From NCBI RefSeq assembly GCF_000382265.1, contig NZ_KB907983.1, positions 62,001 through 126,000 on the forward strand: 64,000 bases of DNA, read 5' to 3'. Below the pieces are notes generated by a model that did no database searches, was not told the origin of the DNA, and was given only the letters and a program-made list of their open reading frames with translations. Shown here piece by piece: positions 1 to 8,282 of the stretch. Made by a program: the position numbers and the translations under genes. Every line of letters begins with the position of its first letter. Position 1 is the stretch's first letter. The DNA is from Yoonia vestfoldensis DSM 16212 (GTDB lineage Bacteria > Pseudomonadota > Alphaproteobacteria > Rhodobacterales > Rhodobacteraceae).

Positions 1-67
1 TGCCGGGTCGATCCGCCGTGTGACGCCAGCTGACCGCAAGGATTACGAAGCCTGGACGCCTGAATAG
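1..67 (+). CDS. C-terminal end of a probable NDUFA12-family (complex I accessory) protein, partial
   Basis: An open frame from the window edge ends at TAG (65-67). The last residues read ...RRVTPADRKDYEAWTPE. A YEAW-type tail and the position directly before a DUF2155 gene and aat fit the bacterial NDUFA12 (B17.2-like) subunit of NADH:ubiquinone oxidoreductase, which in alphaproteobacteria often precedes DUF2155. Only about 21 residues are visible, so the assignment rests mainly on neighbourhood. It lies 7 bases before the next start, probably in one operon. Confidence 0.4.
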   Translation, partial: AGSIRRVTPADRKDYEAWTPE

Positions 68-74
68 GGACGTG

Positions 75-467
75 ATGCGCCTTTTTGCGACTTTTGCCTG
101 TCTTTTGCTGTCCGCCCCGCTTGCCGCCCAAGAGGTCGTTTCGGGCATTGGCGGAGAGATCCGTGTTCTTGACAAGTTGACAGGCGCCGTCACTGATCTG
201 ACGCTTGCCAATGGTCAGTCCGAGAGCATCGGTGTCTTGTCGGTCATGTTGGGCGACTGCCGTTATCCCGCAGATAACGTGGCAGGCGACGGATACGCCA
301 GGCTGATCATTCACTACCGCGACAGCGTCACGCCGATCTTTTCGGGCTGGATGCTCGCATCATCCCCGGCGTTGAACGCATTGGATCATCCGCGCTATGA
401 TGTCTGGACGTTGCGCTGCATGACCGCGCTTGATGACGGCACTGCATCCGAGAACGCGGCGGATTGA
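75..467 (+). CDS. DUF2155 domain-containing secreted protein
   Basis: About 130 residues with an N-terminal signal peptide (MRLFATFACLLLSAPLAAQ) and a compact domain carrying DUF2155 hallmarks: LDKLTGAVTDL near residue 33, a Cys in GDCRYP, and the FSGWM-ASSPALNALDHPRYDVW block near the C-terminus. Function is unknown; the protein is probably periplasmic. GTG at 72 directly precedes ATG at 75; ATG is preferred because AGGGA (66-70) is suitably spaced from it. The last 73 bases overlap the 3' end of aat on the opposite strand, so the two messages are antisense to each other there. Confidence 0.8.
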   Translation: MRLFATFACLLLSAPLAAQEVVSGIGGEIRVLDKLTGAVTDLTLANGQSESIGVLSVMLGDCRYPADNVAGDGYARLIIHYRDSVTPIFSGWMLASSPALNALDHPRYDVWTLRCMTALDDGTASENAAD

Positions 468-1039
468 ACGACGGCGGCTGCCAGTTGCTGGTGATATTGT
501 CGGCGCGGAATCTCGATCGCACCCAGACTGGCCAGATGCGGTGTCAGGAATTGCGTGTCGAAGAGCACGAACCTCCCCCGGCGCAGATTGTCGATCAGAT
601 AGGCCAGCGCGACCTTTGACGCATCGGTTGCGCGGCTGAACATGCTTTCACCGAAAAAGGCAGCCCCGATGCGGATGCCGTAGACGCCGCCGACCAACCT
701 GTCGTCCTGCCAGACCTCGACCGAATGGGCGTGGCCCTGTTGATGCAGGCGCAGGTACAGATCACGGATCGTCGGGTTGATCCATGTCTCCGGGCGGTCC
801 GCACAGCCGTCGACGACATCGGCGAAGGCTGTGTCGAAACTGACGCGGAAATGCCCGCGCCGGATGCTGCGTCCAAGGCTGCGGCTGATACGGAACCGGT
901 CCAGCGGAAAAACGCCCCGCATCCGCGGATCGACCCAGAAAATATCCGGGTCGTCGCGGCTTTCGGACATCGGGAACACCCCCAGACGATAGGCTTGCAG
1001 CACAAGCGCGGGCGTCAGGGGAAGGTCCGTGTCCCGCAC
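395..1039 (-). CDS. aat: leucyl/phenylalanyl-tRNA--protein transferase
   Basis: A cytoplasmic aminoacyl-transferase of the N-degron pathway that adds Leu or Phe to proteins with N-terminal Arg/Lys. Family blocks are clear: LQAYRLGVFPM at the start, the WVDPRMRGVFPLDRFRISRSL segment, TWINPTIRDLYLRLH, and VGGVYGIRIGAAFFGESMFSR-ASKVALAYL. The chosen GTG start (1037-1039) lies just after the accC stop (1041-1043), which suggests translational coupling, and gives 214 residues, normal for the family. Longer upstream starts would run into accC. The C-terminal tail overlaps the DUF2155 gene by 73 bases. Confidence 0.9.
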   Translation of the reverse strand: MRDTDLPLTPALVLQAYRLGVFPMSESRDDPDIFWVDPRMRGVFPLDRFRISRSLGRSIRRGHFRVSFDTAFADVVDGCADRPETWINPTIRDLYLRLHQQGHAHSVEVWQDDRLVGGVYGIRIGAAFFGESMFSRATDASKVALAYLIDNLRRGRFVLFDTQFLTPHLASLGAIEIPRRQYHQQLAAAVVQSAAFSDAVPSSSAVMQRNVQTS

Positions 1040-1040
1040 G

Positions 1041-2387
1041 TCAGGACAGGTGGGTTTCCAGCCAGTGTTCCAGCCAGTGGATGTTGTAATCCCCCGACTG
1101 TACGGCCGGTTCCGCCAGCAGCGCATGGAACAATGGGATGGTCGTGTCCACGCCATCGACAATCAGCTCGCCCAAGGCGCGCCCCAGACGCGCCAGCGCC
1201 TCTGGCCGGTCCCGGCCATGCACGATCAACTTGCCGATCAGGCTGTCGTAATAGGGCGGGATGCGGTAGCCATCATACAGCGCGCTGTCCATCCGCACGC
1301 CAAGACCGCCCGGCGCATGATATTGCGTGATCGTGCCGGGGCAGGGCGCGAAATTGGGCAGTTTTTCCGCGTTGATCCGCACCTCTATGGCGTGGCCGTT
1401 GATCTTGAGATCGTCTTGCGTGAACGACATCGGCAGGCCGGAGGCGACGCGCAGCTGTTCGCGCACCAGATCGACGCCAAAGATCGCCTCGGTCACGGGA
1501 TGTTCGACCTGCAAACGCGTGTTCATCTCGATGAAGTAGAATTCATCGTTTTCGAACAGGAATTCGATCGTGCCCGCGCCGATGTAGTTGATCGCAGCCA
1601 CGGCATCGGCGCAGACCTTGCCAATGCGCGCGCGCAATTCGGGGGTGATGATGGGGCCGGGGGCCTCTTCCAACACCTTCTGGTGGCGGCGTTGCAGCGA
1701 ACAATCGCGTTCGCCCAGATGCACGGCATTGCCCTTGCCGTCGCCGAACACCTGAATTTCGATATGGCGCGGCGTGGTCAGGTATTTCTCGATATAGACT
1801 TCGTCGTTGCCAAAGGCGGCTTTCGCCTCGGACCGGGCGGAATGAAAGGCTTTTTCCATGTCGGCGGCAGTCAGCGCCACCTTCATGCCGCGCCCGCCGC
1901 CACCGGCCGTGGCCTTGATGATGACGGGATAGCCGATCTCCTCGCCCACGCGCTGCGCATCTTTCAGCGTCGGCACGCCGCCGTCCGACCCGGGCACGCA
2001 AGGCACGCCAAGCGCCTTCATCGTGTCCTTGGCGGTGATCTTGTCGCCCATGATCCGGATATGTTCGGCGGTGGGGCCGATGAAGGTCAGGCCATGATCC
2101 TCGACCGCCTGCACAAAGGCCGCGTTTTCCGACAGAAAGCCGTAACCGGGGTGGATCGCCTGCGCGCCGGTGATTTCACAGGCGGAAATGATCGCCGGAA
2201 ACGACAGATAGCTTTGCGCCGAAGACGGGGGGCCGATGCAGATCGCCTCGTCGGCCATGCGCACATGCATCGCGTCGCTGTCGGCGGTGGAATGTACGGC
2301 CACGGATTTCACGCCCATTTCGCGGCAGGCGCGCACGACACGCAGGGCGATTTCGCCCCGGTTCGCAATCAGGATTTTTTCAAACAT
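1041..2387 (-). CDS. accC: acetyl-CoA carboxylase, biotin carboxylase subunit
   Basis: Catalyses ATP-dependent carboxylation of the biotin on BCCP, the first half-reaction of acetyl-CoA carboxylase in fatty-acid synthesis. The 448 residues match the family length. They start [17 protein letters not shown] and include the ATP-grasp glycine loop [12 protein letters not shown] (about residue 160) and the [12 protein letters not shown] active-site segment (about 285-300). It is transcribed after accB with an 8-base gap and runs directly into aat. Confident from sequence alone. Confidence 0.97.
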   Translation of the reverse strand: MFEKILIANRGEIALRVVRACREMGVKSVAVHSTADSDAMHVRMADEAICIGPPSSAQSYLSFPAIISACEITGAQAIHPGYGFLSENAAFVQAVEDHGLTFIGPTAEHIRIMGDKITAKDTMKALGVPCVPGSDGGVPTLKDAQRVGEEIGYPVIIKATAGGGGRGMKVALTAADMEKAFHSARSEAKAAFGNDEVYIEKYLTTPRHIEIQVFGDGKGNAVHLGERDCSLQRRHQKVLEEAPGPIITPELRARIGKVCADAVAAINYIGAGTIEFLFENDEFYFIEMNTRLQVEHPVTEAIFGVDLVREQLRVASGLPMSFTQDDLKINGHAIEVRINAEKLPNFAPCPGTITQYHAPGGLGVRMDSALYDGYRIPPYYDSLIGKLIVHGRDRPEALARLGRALGELIVDGVDTTIPLFHALLAEPAVQSGDYNIHWLEHWLETHLS

Positions 2388-2395
2388 CGCAGCCT

Positions 2396-2881
2396 CTATT
2401 CGATGATGACAAGAGGTGCGCCGAATTCGACAGGGCCGCCGTCTTCGACGAGGATGCGGCGGACCGTGCCCGCGCGGGGGGCGGGGATATGGTTCATGGT
2501 TTTCATGGCTTCGATGATCAGGATCGTGTCGCCTTCGCGCACGCTTTGCCCGATCGTCACGAAGGGGGCGGCGTTCGGTTCCGGCGACATGTAGACGGTG
2601 CCGACCATCGGGGATGTCACGGCACCCGGATGGCTGGCGGGGTCTGCCGTGCTGCTGGCAGCGGGCGCCGCGGCGGCAGCTTGTGCGGCGGCCACCGGTG
2701 CGGCGGCGGGTGCGCTGGCCTGCACCATGGTCTGGGTATGGCGGCTGACGCGCACGTTCAGGCTGTCGTTTTCGCCGTAATCCCGCTTGACCTGCAGTTC
2801 TGTCAAATCGTTCTGGCGCAGCAATTCTGCCAGCGCCTGAATAAAGCTGACATCGCTATCGTGAGAGGTTTTATTGCTCAT
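2396..2881 (-). CDS. accB: acetyl-CoA carboxylase biotin carboxyl carrier protein
   Basis: BCCP carries the biotin shuttled between AccC and the carboxyltransferase. An N-terminal helical part ([21 protein letters not shown]) is followed by an Ala/Pro-rich linker (about 55-85) and a C-terminal biotinyl domain with EAMKTMNH; the biotin-accepting Lys is about residue 127 of 161. EAMKTMN is a common variant of the EAMKMMN site. The start is placed at [11 protein letters not shown]; a longer start at 2911 adds ten unconserved residues. First gene of accB-accC-aat. Confidence 0.95.
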   Translation of the reverse strand: MSNKTSHDSDVSFIQALAELLRQNDLTELQVKRDYGENDSLNVRVSRHTQTMVQASAPAAAPVAAAQAAAAAPAASSTADPASHPGAVTSPMVGTVYMSPEPNAAPFVTIGQSVREGDTILIIEAMKTMNHIPAPRAGTVRRILVEDGGPVEFGAPLVIIE

Positions 2882-3014
2882 TTGATCCTCGGCCCGTTGC
2901 CCATCGTTCAATGCCCGTTTGATACGGGCTTGTCACATCCTGTCCGCTTATAGGGTAAGCGGACCATGGTGGGAAGCGGCAGAGGCGCAAAATGCGCAAC
3001 CTTGCGTCAAGGTT

Positions 3015-3365
3015 TCAGGATTCGGACCGGTCGCTTTCGGCGGGCAGCAGGCCTGCGGTATCGGCGTCGGGTTTGTCGGCAGGCAGCATCGGCACCCCAT
3101 AAGGGCGCAGTACGCGGTCATCGGGCAGTATTTCGCCGGGGTCTTCGGCAAAGCCGCCATCCTGCAATCGCGCAGCGACCGCCTGTGCCACAAAAGGGCG
3201 TTCCGGCGGCAATGTGGCTGGTGCCTGCGCCGATCTGACCGGGGGCACCACAGTATCGGGCACCTGCCGGGGCTGTGCAGCATAGGGCACGGCGGCTGGC
3301 GACGTCGGCGTCATTTGCAGCGAAGTATCCATGGCTCTCATCCATAGCGGGAAAGATATTGCCAC
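3015..3365 (-). CDS. hypothetical protein, GTG start with strong ribosome binding site
   Basis: A 116-residue Pro/Ala-rich frame not recognised as any family. The GTG start (3363-3365) is chosen because a perfect GGAGG lies 5 bases upstream on the minus strand (complement of 3371-3375), which is the best support for a real gene. A hydrophobic VAISFPLW start is followed by a low-complexity stretch (VPPVRSAQAPATLPPERP) and then LPDDRVLRPYGVPMLPADKP. No signal peptide or catalytic motif is evident. It sits between accB and the divergent regulator. The region 2882-3014 shows no gene. Confidence 0.45.
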   Translation of the reverse strand: MAISFPLWMRAMDTSLQMTPTSPAAVPYAAQPRQVPDTVVPPVRSAQAPATLPPERPFVAQAVAARLQDGGFAEDPGEILPDDRVLRPYGVPMLPADKPDADTAGLLPAESDRSES

Positions 3366-3533
3366 AGAATCCTCCTTGAACCTGAACAAGACGTTAATGG
3401 CGCTGGGTTTGTTGCCTTGCATTTTAACGGTTTGCGGCCGCCGCTATGTCAAGGTTGTGACCTCCTGTCGGTAAATCTTGTCAATACGGCCGTGCCGTTC
3501 CAGACTGTGCCAGCAGATACCAGGCAGGATCAC

Positions 3534-4832
3534 ATGACCACACAGCGCATGACCGGCACGCGGATCCGCGAAAAGCGGATGGATCTGGGGCTGCGGCAAG
3601 CGGCCGTGGCCGAGGCCGTGGGCGTATCGCCGTCTTATCTCAACCTGATCGAACATAACCGTCGCCGGATTGGCGGCAAACTCCTTGCCGATATCGCCCG
3701 CGCGCTTGGTGTGGAAACGCACAGCCTGTCGGACGGCGCTGACCGCGACCTGCTGGATCAATTGCGCAACGCTGCGGCGCTTGCAGGAGACAGGGCCGAG
3801 GTCGCGCGCGCGGAAGAACTCGTCGCGCGGTTTCCGGGCTGGGCGGAGCTGGTCACAATGCAGGCGCGTCGTCTTGCGTCGCAGGATGAACGGGTGCGCG
3901 CGCTGACCGACCGGATGGCGCATGACCCGTTTCTGGCGACGGCGCTGCATGACTTGATTTCGGCGGTCACATCGATCCGGTCGACGGCGGCGATCCTTGT
4001 CAGTCAGGAACAGATCGACGCGGATTGGCAGCGGCGCTTTCACGAAAACATCCACAACGACAGTCTGCGCCTTGGCAAAAGCAGTGAGGCGCTGATCGCC
4101 TATCTGGATGCGCCCGAGGAATCGAACCAGTCATCGGACACCCCGACAGGGCAGGTTGATGATTTCCTCGCGCGCAATGGCTATCATCTGGCTGCGCTGG
4201 AAGATGGCAGCGCGGCACCCGGCGATATTGTGGCGCAATCCGGGCTGACAGGGGCAGCGGCGGCGCTGCTTGCCGGGATCTGCGCGCAATACGCCGCGGA
4301 TGCGCAGGCCCTGCCGCGCGTGCCGTTCGCAGAGGCCGCCGCCGCATGTGGCTATGATCCTGCCCAGCTTGCCGTGCAATTCGGTGTTGATTTCGCGACG
4401 ATCCTGCGCCGTCTGCCGTGCCTGCCCCCGGATGCCGGGCATCCGCCGATGGGCCTTGCGGTTTGCGATGCGTCGGGCGCGTTGCTTTATCTCAAGCCTG
4501 TGCCGGGCTTTGCGATGCCTGCGACAGGGGGGGCCTGCCCGCTCTGGCCATTGTTCGGGGCGCTGAGCCGCCCCAGCCAGCCGCTCCGCGCCGAGGCGAT
4601 CTTGCCCGGACCCGCCGCCCAACGCCTGTTGTGCTATGCCATCGCGGTGCCGATGGCGGTGCCGCATTTCGACATGCCGCCGGTGTTGCGCAGCACCATG
4701 CTCGTTCTGCCCGACATGGCCGAAGGCACAGCGCAGCCGGTGCCGGTCGGGGTGTCCTGCCGCATCTGCCCGCGCGCAGCCTGCGCCAGCCGCCGTGAAC
4801 CGGCCATCGTCGGGACGGCAACTGCGCTTTGA
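3534..4832 (+). CDS. XRE-family regulator with histidine-kinase-like DHp segment and ScfR/DUF2083-type C-terminus
   Basis: 432 residues from ATG 3534. Residues 7-62 form an XRE helix-turn-helix (RIREKRMDLGLRQAAVAEAV...SYLNLIEHNRR). The C-terminal 200 residues end in a Cys-rich GVSCRICPRAACASR motif typical of short-chain-fatty-acid-type regulators (ScfR/RamB-like, DUF2083). Between them, residues 129-195 resemble a histidine kinase dimerisation domain: HDLISAVTSIRSTAAILV with His139 at the phospho-acceptor position, then NDSLRLGKSSEALIAYL as helix 2. No ATPase domain follows. It lies directly upstream of a response regulator and a symporter-kinase. HTH and C-terminal family are reasonably certain; the DHp relationship is my own alignment. 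Confidence 0.8.
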   Translation: MTTQRMTGTRIREKRMDLGLRQAAVAEAVGVSPSYLNLIEHNRRRIGGKLLADIARALGVETHSLSDGADRDLLDQLRNAAALAGDRAEVARAEELVARFPGWAELVTMQARRLASQDERVRALTDRMAHDPFLATALHDLISAVTSIRSTAAILVSQEQIDADWQRRFHENIHNDSLRLGKSSEALIAYLDAPEESNQSSDTPTGQVDDFLARNGYHLAALEDGSAAPGDIVAQSGLTGAAAALLAGICAQYAADAQALPRVPFAEAAAACGYDPAQLAVQFGVDFATILRRLPCLPPDAGHPPMGLAVCDASGALLYLKPVPGFAMPATGGACPLWPLFGALSRPSQPLRAEAILPGPAAQRLLCYAIAVPMAVPHFDMPPVLRSTMLVLPDMAEGTAQPVPVGVSCRICPRAACASRREPAIVGTATAL

Positions 4833-4909
4833 CAGCCTGCACCGAAAGGGTGATAGTCGTGCTTAGGGAGGCCGCGCGCCAGCGTGGTGACATATGGGGA
4901 GGCGATGAG

Positions 4910-5278
4910 ATGGGCAAGCGCGTCCTTCTGATCGAGGATGAGCCGAACATCATCGAGGCGATCGGTTTCATCCTGTCGCGCGACGGCTGGACCGTCTATA
5001 CACATCAGGACGGCCATACCGCGATGGCCAAGGTGCTGGCGCTGCCGCCGGACATGATCATCCTCGATGTCATGCTGCCGGGGCGCAGCGGCTTCGAGAT
5101 TTTGCGCGAATTGCGCAGCACAGACGTGACCAAGGACATTCCCGTCATGATGCTGACCGCCCGCGGTCAGGAAAAGGACCGCGACCTCGCCTTGCGGCTG
5201 GGGGCCAACCATTTCATGACCAAGCCCTTTTCCAACAGCGACGTGCGCGACTATGTGCGCGCCATGATGGACGCATGA
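4910..5278 (+). CDS. single-domain response regulator
   Basis: A stand-alone receiver domain of 122 residues: acidic pair E9-D10 (LLIEDEPN), phospho-acceptor D53 (LDVMLPGRSG), MLTARG switch Thr near 83, and conserved Lys in FMTKPF. There is no output domain, so it must act by phosphotransfer or protein binding. The start at 4910 is preferred over 4829 because GGGGAGG (4896-4902) precedes it and the family N-terminus begins at KRVLLIEDEP. Its stop overlaps the next start (ATGA, 5275-5278). Likely partner of the symporter-fused kinase downstream. Confidence 0.93.
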   Translation: MGKRVLLIEDEPNIIEAIGFILSRDGWTVYTHQDGHTAMAKVLALPPDMIILDVMLPGRSGFEILRELRSTDVTKDIPVMMLTARGQEKDRDLALRLGANHFMTKPFSNSDVRDYVRAMMDA

Positions 5279-5544
5279 AACCGCCCGCCAAACCGCCCGT
5301 GTTTCTGGAGCGGGCCAGCTATCGGCAGCGGCGGCTGGGCGATGCGGGGCGGTTCCTGCCCGTGCTGGGGGCGGTCTTGTGGCTGATCCCGTTGCTCTGG
5401 GCCTCTGACGGCCCAGAGACGCCGTCCAAGGCGGGCATGGTCACGTATATCTTTGTGATCTGGCTGGTGCTGATCGGACTGGCCGCCGTGCTGTCGCGTC
5501 TCTTGCCTGACACCGACCAGCCATCCGACGACACGCGGCGGTAA
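5275..5544 (+). CDS. small two-helix membrane protein of the kinase operon
   Basis: 89 residues, no recognised family. The N-terminus is basic and Pro-rich. Two hydrophobic segments follow (about 29-43, FLPVLGAVLWLIPLLW, and 55-76, MVTYIFVIWLVLIGLAAVL), then a short polar tail. It is coupled on both sides: four bases shared with the response regulator stop and one base (TAATG) with the kinase start. That argues for stoichiometric expression and perhaps an accessory role for the symporter-kinase, which is inference only. Confidence 0.75.
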   Translation: MKPPAKPPVFLERASYRQRRLGDAGRFLPVLGAVLWLIPLLWASDGPETPSKAGMVTYIFVIWLVLIGLAAVLSRLLPDTDQPSDDTRR

Positions 5545-8231
5545 TGGTTTCCTTCAATATCCTGATCCTTGTGTCGCTCAGCTATGTCGCGGTGCTGTTC
5601 TGGGTGGCGTTTCTGGCCGAGAGGCGGGCAGCGACAGGCCGTGCGAACTGGCTGCGCTCGCCGGTGATCTACACCCTGTCGCTCAGCATATATTGCACGG
5701 CCTGGACCTTTTACGGCGCCGTCGGTTATGCCGCGCGATCGGGGCTGGAGTTCGTGACGATCTACCTTGGCCCGACGCTGGTGATGGTGGGCTGGTGGTG
5801 GGTCCTGCGGCGGCTGGTGCGGATCGGACGGGCGCAACGGATCACGTCGATCGCCGACCTGATTTCGTCGCGCTTTGGCAAATCGCGGCTCTTGGGGGTG
5901 ATCGTCACGCTGATCGCCGTGGTCGCGGCCACACCCTATATCGCGCTGCAGATCCAGTCGGTCACCCTGTCCTTGGCTGTCTTCGCCGAGCACGAGGGCG
6001 CCTTCTGGACCGACGGCGATTTTGCACGCGCCGCGATGTGGTTCGCGGGTGGGCTCGCGGTCTTTACCATCCTGTTCGGCACCCGCAACCTTGACGCCAA
6101 CGAACGCCACCACGGGATCGTCATGGCCATCGCGGTCGAGGCGGTCGTCAAGCTTTTCGCGCTGGTCGCGGTCGGCGTTTTTGTCGTCTGGGGTCTTGGC
6201 GGCGGCGCTGCGCAGATGATGGCGCGGATCGACGCGGCAAATCTCGACCTCTGGGACCAAAGCGGGAGCCGCTGGGTCGGGCTGATCTTCGTGTCGGCGG
6301 CGGCCTTCATCTGCTTGCCACGCATGTTTCAGGTGATGGTCGTCGAGAACGACGACGAATCCCATCTGCGCGTCGCAAGCTGGGCCTTTCCCGCCTATCT
6401 GCTCGCGATGAGCCTGTTCGTCGTGCCCATCGCCGTGATGGGGCTGGAACTGATGCCCGCAGGCAGCAACCCCGACCTTTTCGTGCTGACCCTGCCGCTG
6501 AGCCAGGGCGCGAACGGTCTGGCGATGCTGTCGTTTCTGGGCGGGTTTTCGTCGGCAACCTCGATGGTGATCGTGGCGACCATCGCGCTCGCGACGATGG
6601 TATCGAACCACATTGTCGTGCCTTTGTGGTTCGCGTTGCAGGATGACCAGCAAGGCGCGTTGCCGGGCGATGTGCGCCAGTTGACGCTGCTTGCGCGGCG
6701 GCTGTCCATCGCAGGGGTGCTGGCGCTGGGGTTCATCTATTACCGGCTGTCCGGGGGCGGGACGGCGCTGGCGGCGATCGGGCTGATCTCTTTTGCCGGA
6801 TCGGCGCAGGTGCTGCCTGCATTGATCGGCGGCATCTTCTGGCGTGGGGCGACGCGTCCTGCGGCGGCGGCGGGTCTGCTGACGGGGCTGGTCGTCTGGC
6901 TCTGGACGATGTTCCTGCCAAGCTTCGGCCCCGGTGCCGTGATCCCGGCTGCGGTCTTTGCCGATGGGCCTTTCGGGATCGGCTGGCTGCGTCCAGAGGC
7001 TCTTTTCGGGATCGGCGGGATCGACCCCCTGGTCCATGGCATCCTGTGGTCGATGCTGCTGAATGCGGTGGTCTTTGTCGGGGTCTCTCTGGTGACTTTC
7101 CCCTCGCCGCTCGAACGGCTGCAAGGGGCGCAATTCGTCAATGTGTTCGATCATTCCGCGGGCACGCGTACCTGGTCGCGGCCTGTCGCAGATGCCGAAG
7201 ACCTGCTGCTGATGTCCCAGCGGATCATCGGCCGGACCGAGGCACAGCGGATCTTTGCCCGTGAGGCCGCCCGCCAGGGCACGCCCGGCCGGTTGCCCAA
7301 GGCGACCCCTGATTTCATCGCGCGGCTGGAACGCGAACTGGGCGGGTCCGTGGGGGCCGCGACCGCCCATGCGATGATCGGGCAGTTGACGGGCGGCAGC
7401 GGCGTGTCGGTCGAAGACCTGATCGCCGTGGCCGATGAGGCGGCGCAGATCCTCGAATATTCCAACCGGCTGGAGGCGAAATCCGCCGAACAGGAAGCGA
7501 CCGCGCGCGCGCTCCGCGATGCCAATGCCAAGCTGACGGCGCTCTCGATCCAGAAAGACGCTTTTCTCAGCCAGATCAGCCATGAATTGCGCACGCCGAT
7601 GACCTCGATCCGGTCGTTTTCGGAAATCCTGCGCGATGGCGGGCTATCGGCAGAGGACCACAGCCGGTACGCGGGCATCATCCTCGACGAATCGATCCGC
7701 TTGTCGCGGCTGCTGGACGATCTTCTCGACCTGTCGGTGCTGGAAAACGGGCAGGTCGTGCTGCGCCCGCAGACGGGGCGGCTGTCGGCGTTGCTGGACC
7801 GGGCCATTGCGGCTGCGGGTCTGCACGAGCGTAACCTGACCATCCTGCGCGACCGCGATGCCGAGGATATTGAGATCACCGCCGATCTGGACCGTCTGGT
7901 GCAGGTGTTCATCAACCTGATCTCGAACGCGGCCAAATATTGCGATGCAAAGAACCCCGCGCTGACGATCCGCATCAGTCGCGCCAAAGGCCAGCACCGG
8001 ATCGATTTTCTGGACAACGGCATCGGGATCGCGGCGCAGAACCAGGAACTGATCTTCGAAAAATTTTCGCGCCTTGCCGATGAATCCAAGGCAGGCGGCG
8101 CGGGCCTTGGCCTTGCGATCTGCCGCGAGATCATGCGCCGCCTGCAAGGCGATATCATCTACCTGCGCGGCACCTCCGGCACGGCATTCCGCGTGACCCT
8201 GCCGATGGTGTCCGAACCGGTCGCATCTTAG
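5544..8231 (+). CDS. sodium:solute symporter-fused sensor histidine kinase (CbrA/CrbS-like)
   Basis: 895 residues. About 1-525 form a multi-helix SSS (SLC5) domain. A linker with a predicted coiled coil (about 635-675) leads to a kinase core: H-box SHELRTPMTSIRSF with His680, N-box NLISNAAKY (about 791), DNGIGIA (about 824) and GAGLGLA (about 851). This is the architecture of CbrA, CrbS and MxtR, kinases tied to carbon or acetate use. No receiver domain is fused; the separate response regulator upstream fits as partner. The actual ligand cannot be read from sequence. Ends just before an unrelated-looking gene. Confidence 0.93.
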   Translation: MVSFNILILVSLSYVAVLFWVAFLAERRAATGRANWLRSPVIYTLSLSIYCTAWTFYGAVGYAARSGLEFVTIYLGPTLVMVGWWWVLRRLVRIGRAQRITSIADLISSRFGKSRLLGVIVTLIAVVAATPYIALQIQSVTLSLAVFAEHEGAFWTDGDFARAAMWFAGGLAVFTILFGTRNLDANERHHGIVMAIAVEAVVKLFALVAVGVFVVWGLGGGAAQMMARIDAANLDLWDQSGSRWVGLIFVSAAAFICLPRMFQVMVVENDDESHLRVASWAFPAYLLAMSLFVVPIAVMGLELMPAGSNPDLFVLTLPLSQGANGLAMLSFLGGFSSATSMVIVATIALATMVSNHIVVPLWFALQDDQQGALPGDVRQLTLLARRLSIAGVLALGFIYYRLSGGGTALAAIGLISFAGSAQVLPALIGGIFWRGATRPAAAAGLLTGLVVWLWTMFLPSFGPGAVIPAAVFADGPFGIGWLRPEALFGIGGIDPLVHGILWSMLLNAVVFVGVSLVTFPSPLERLQGAQFVNVFDHSAGTRTWSRPVADAEDLLLMSQRIIGRTEAQRIFAREAARQGTPGRLPKATPDFIARLERELGGSVGAATAHAMIGQLTGGSGVSVEDLIAVADEAAQILEYSNRLEAKSAEQEATARALRDANAKLTALSIQKDAFLSQISHELRTPMTSIRSFSEILRDGGLSAEDHSRYAGIILDESIRLSRLLDDLLDLSVLENGQVVLRPQTGRLSALLDRAIAAAGLHERNLTILRDRDAEDIEITADLDRLVQVFINLISNAAKYCDAKNPALTIRISRAKGQHRIDFLDNGIGIAAQNQELIFEKFSRLADESKAGGAGLGLAICREIMRRLQGDIIYLRGTSGTAFRVTLPMVSEPVAS

Positions 8232-8282
8232 CGGAAAAGTAACCTATGGCGGCCTAATCTCGGGCAGACCCAAGGCAGGCGC

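Noticed and set aside
1029-2594. A 521-residue plus-strand frame over accC
   Set aside because: Shadow of accC and accB in the reverse frame; accC is certain, and the antisense product has no family features.
5319-7583. A 754-residue minus-strand frame across the kinase gene
   Set aside because: It is a low-complexity, Arg/His/Gln/Asp-rich shadow of the symporter-kinase. High G+C leaves antisense frames open; no family features.
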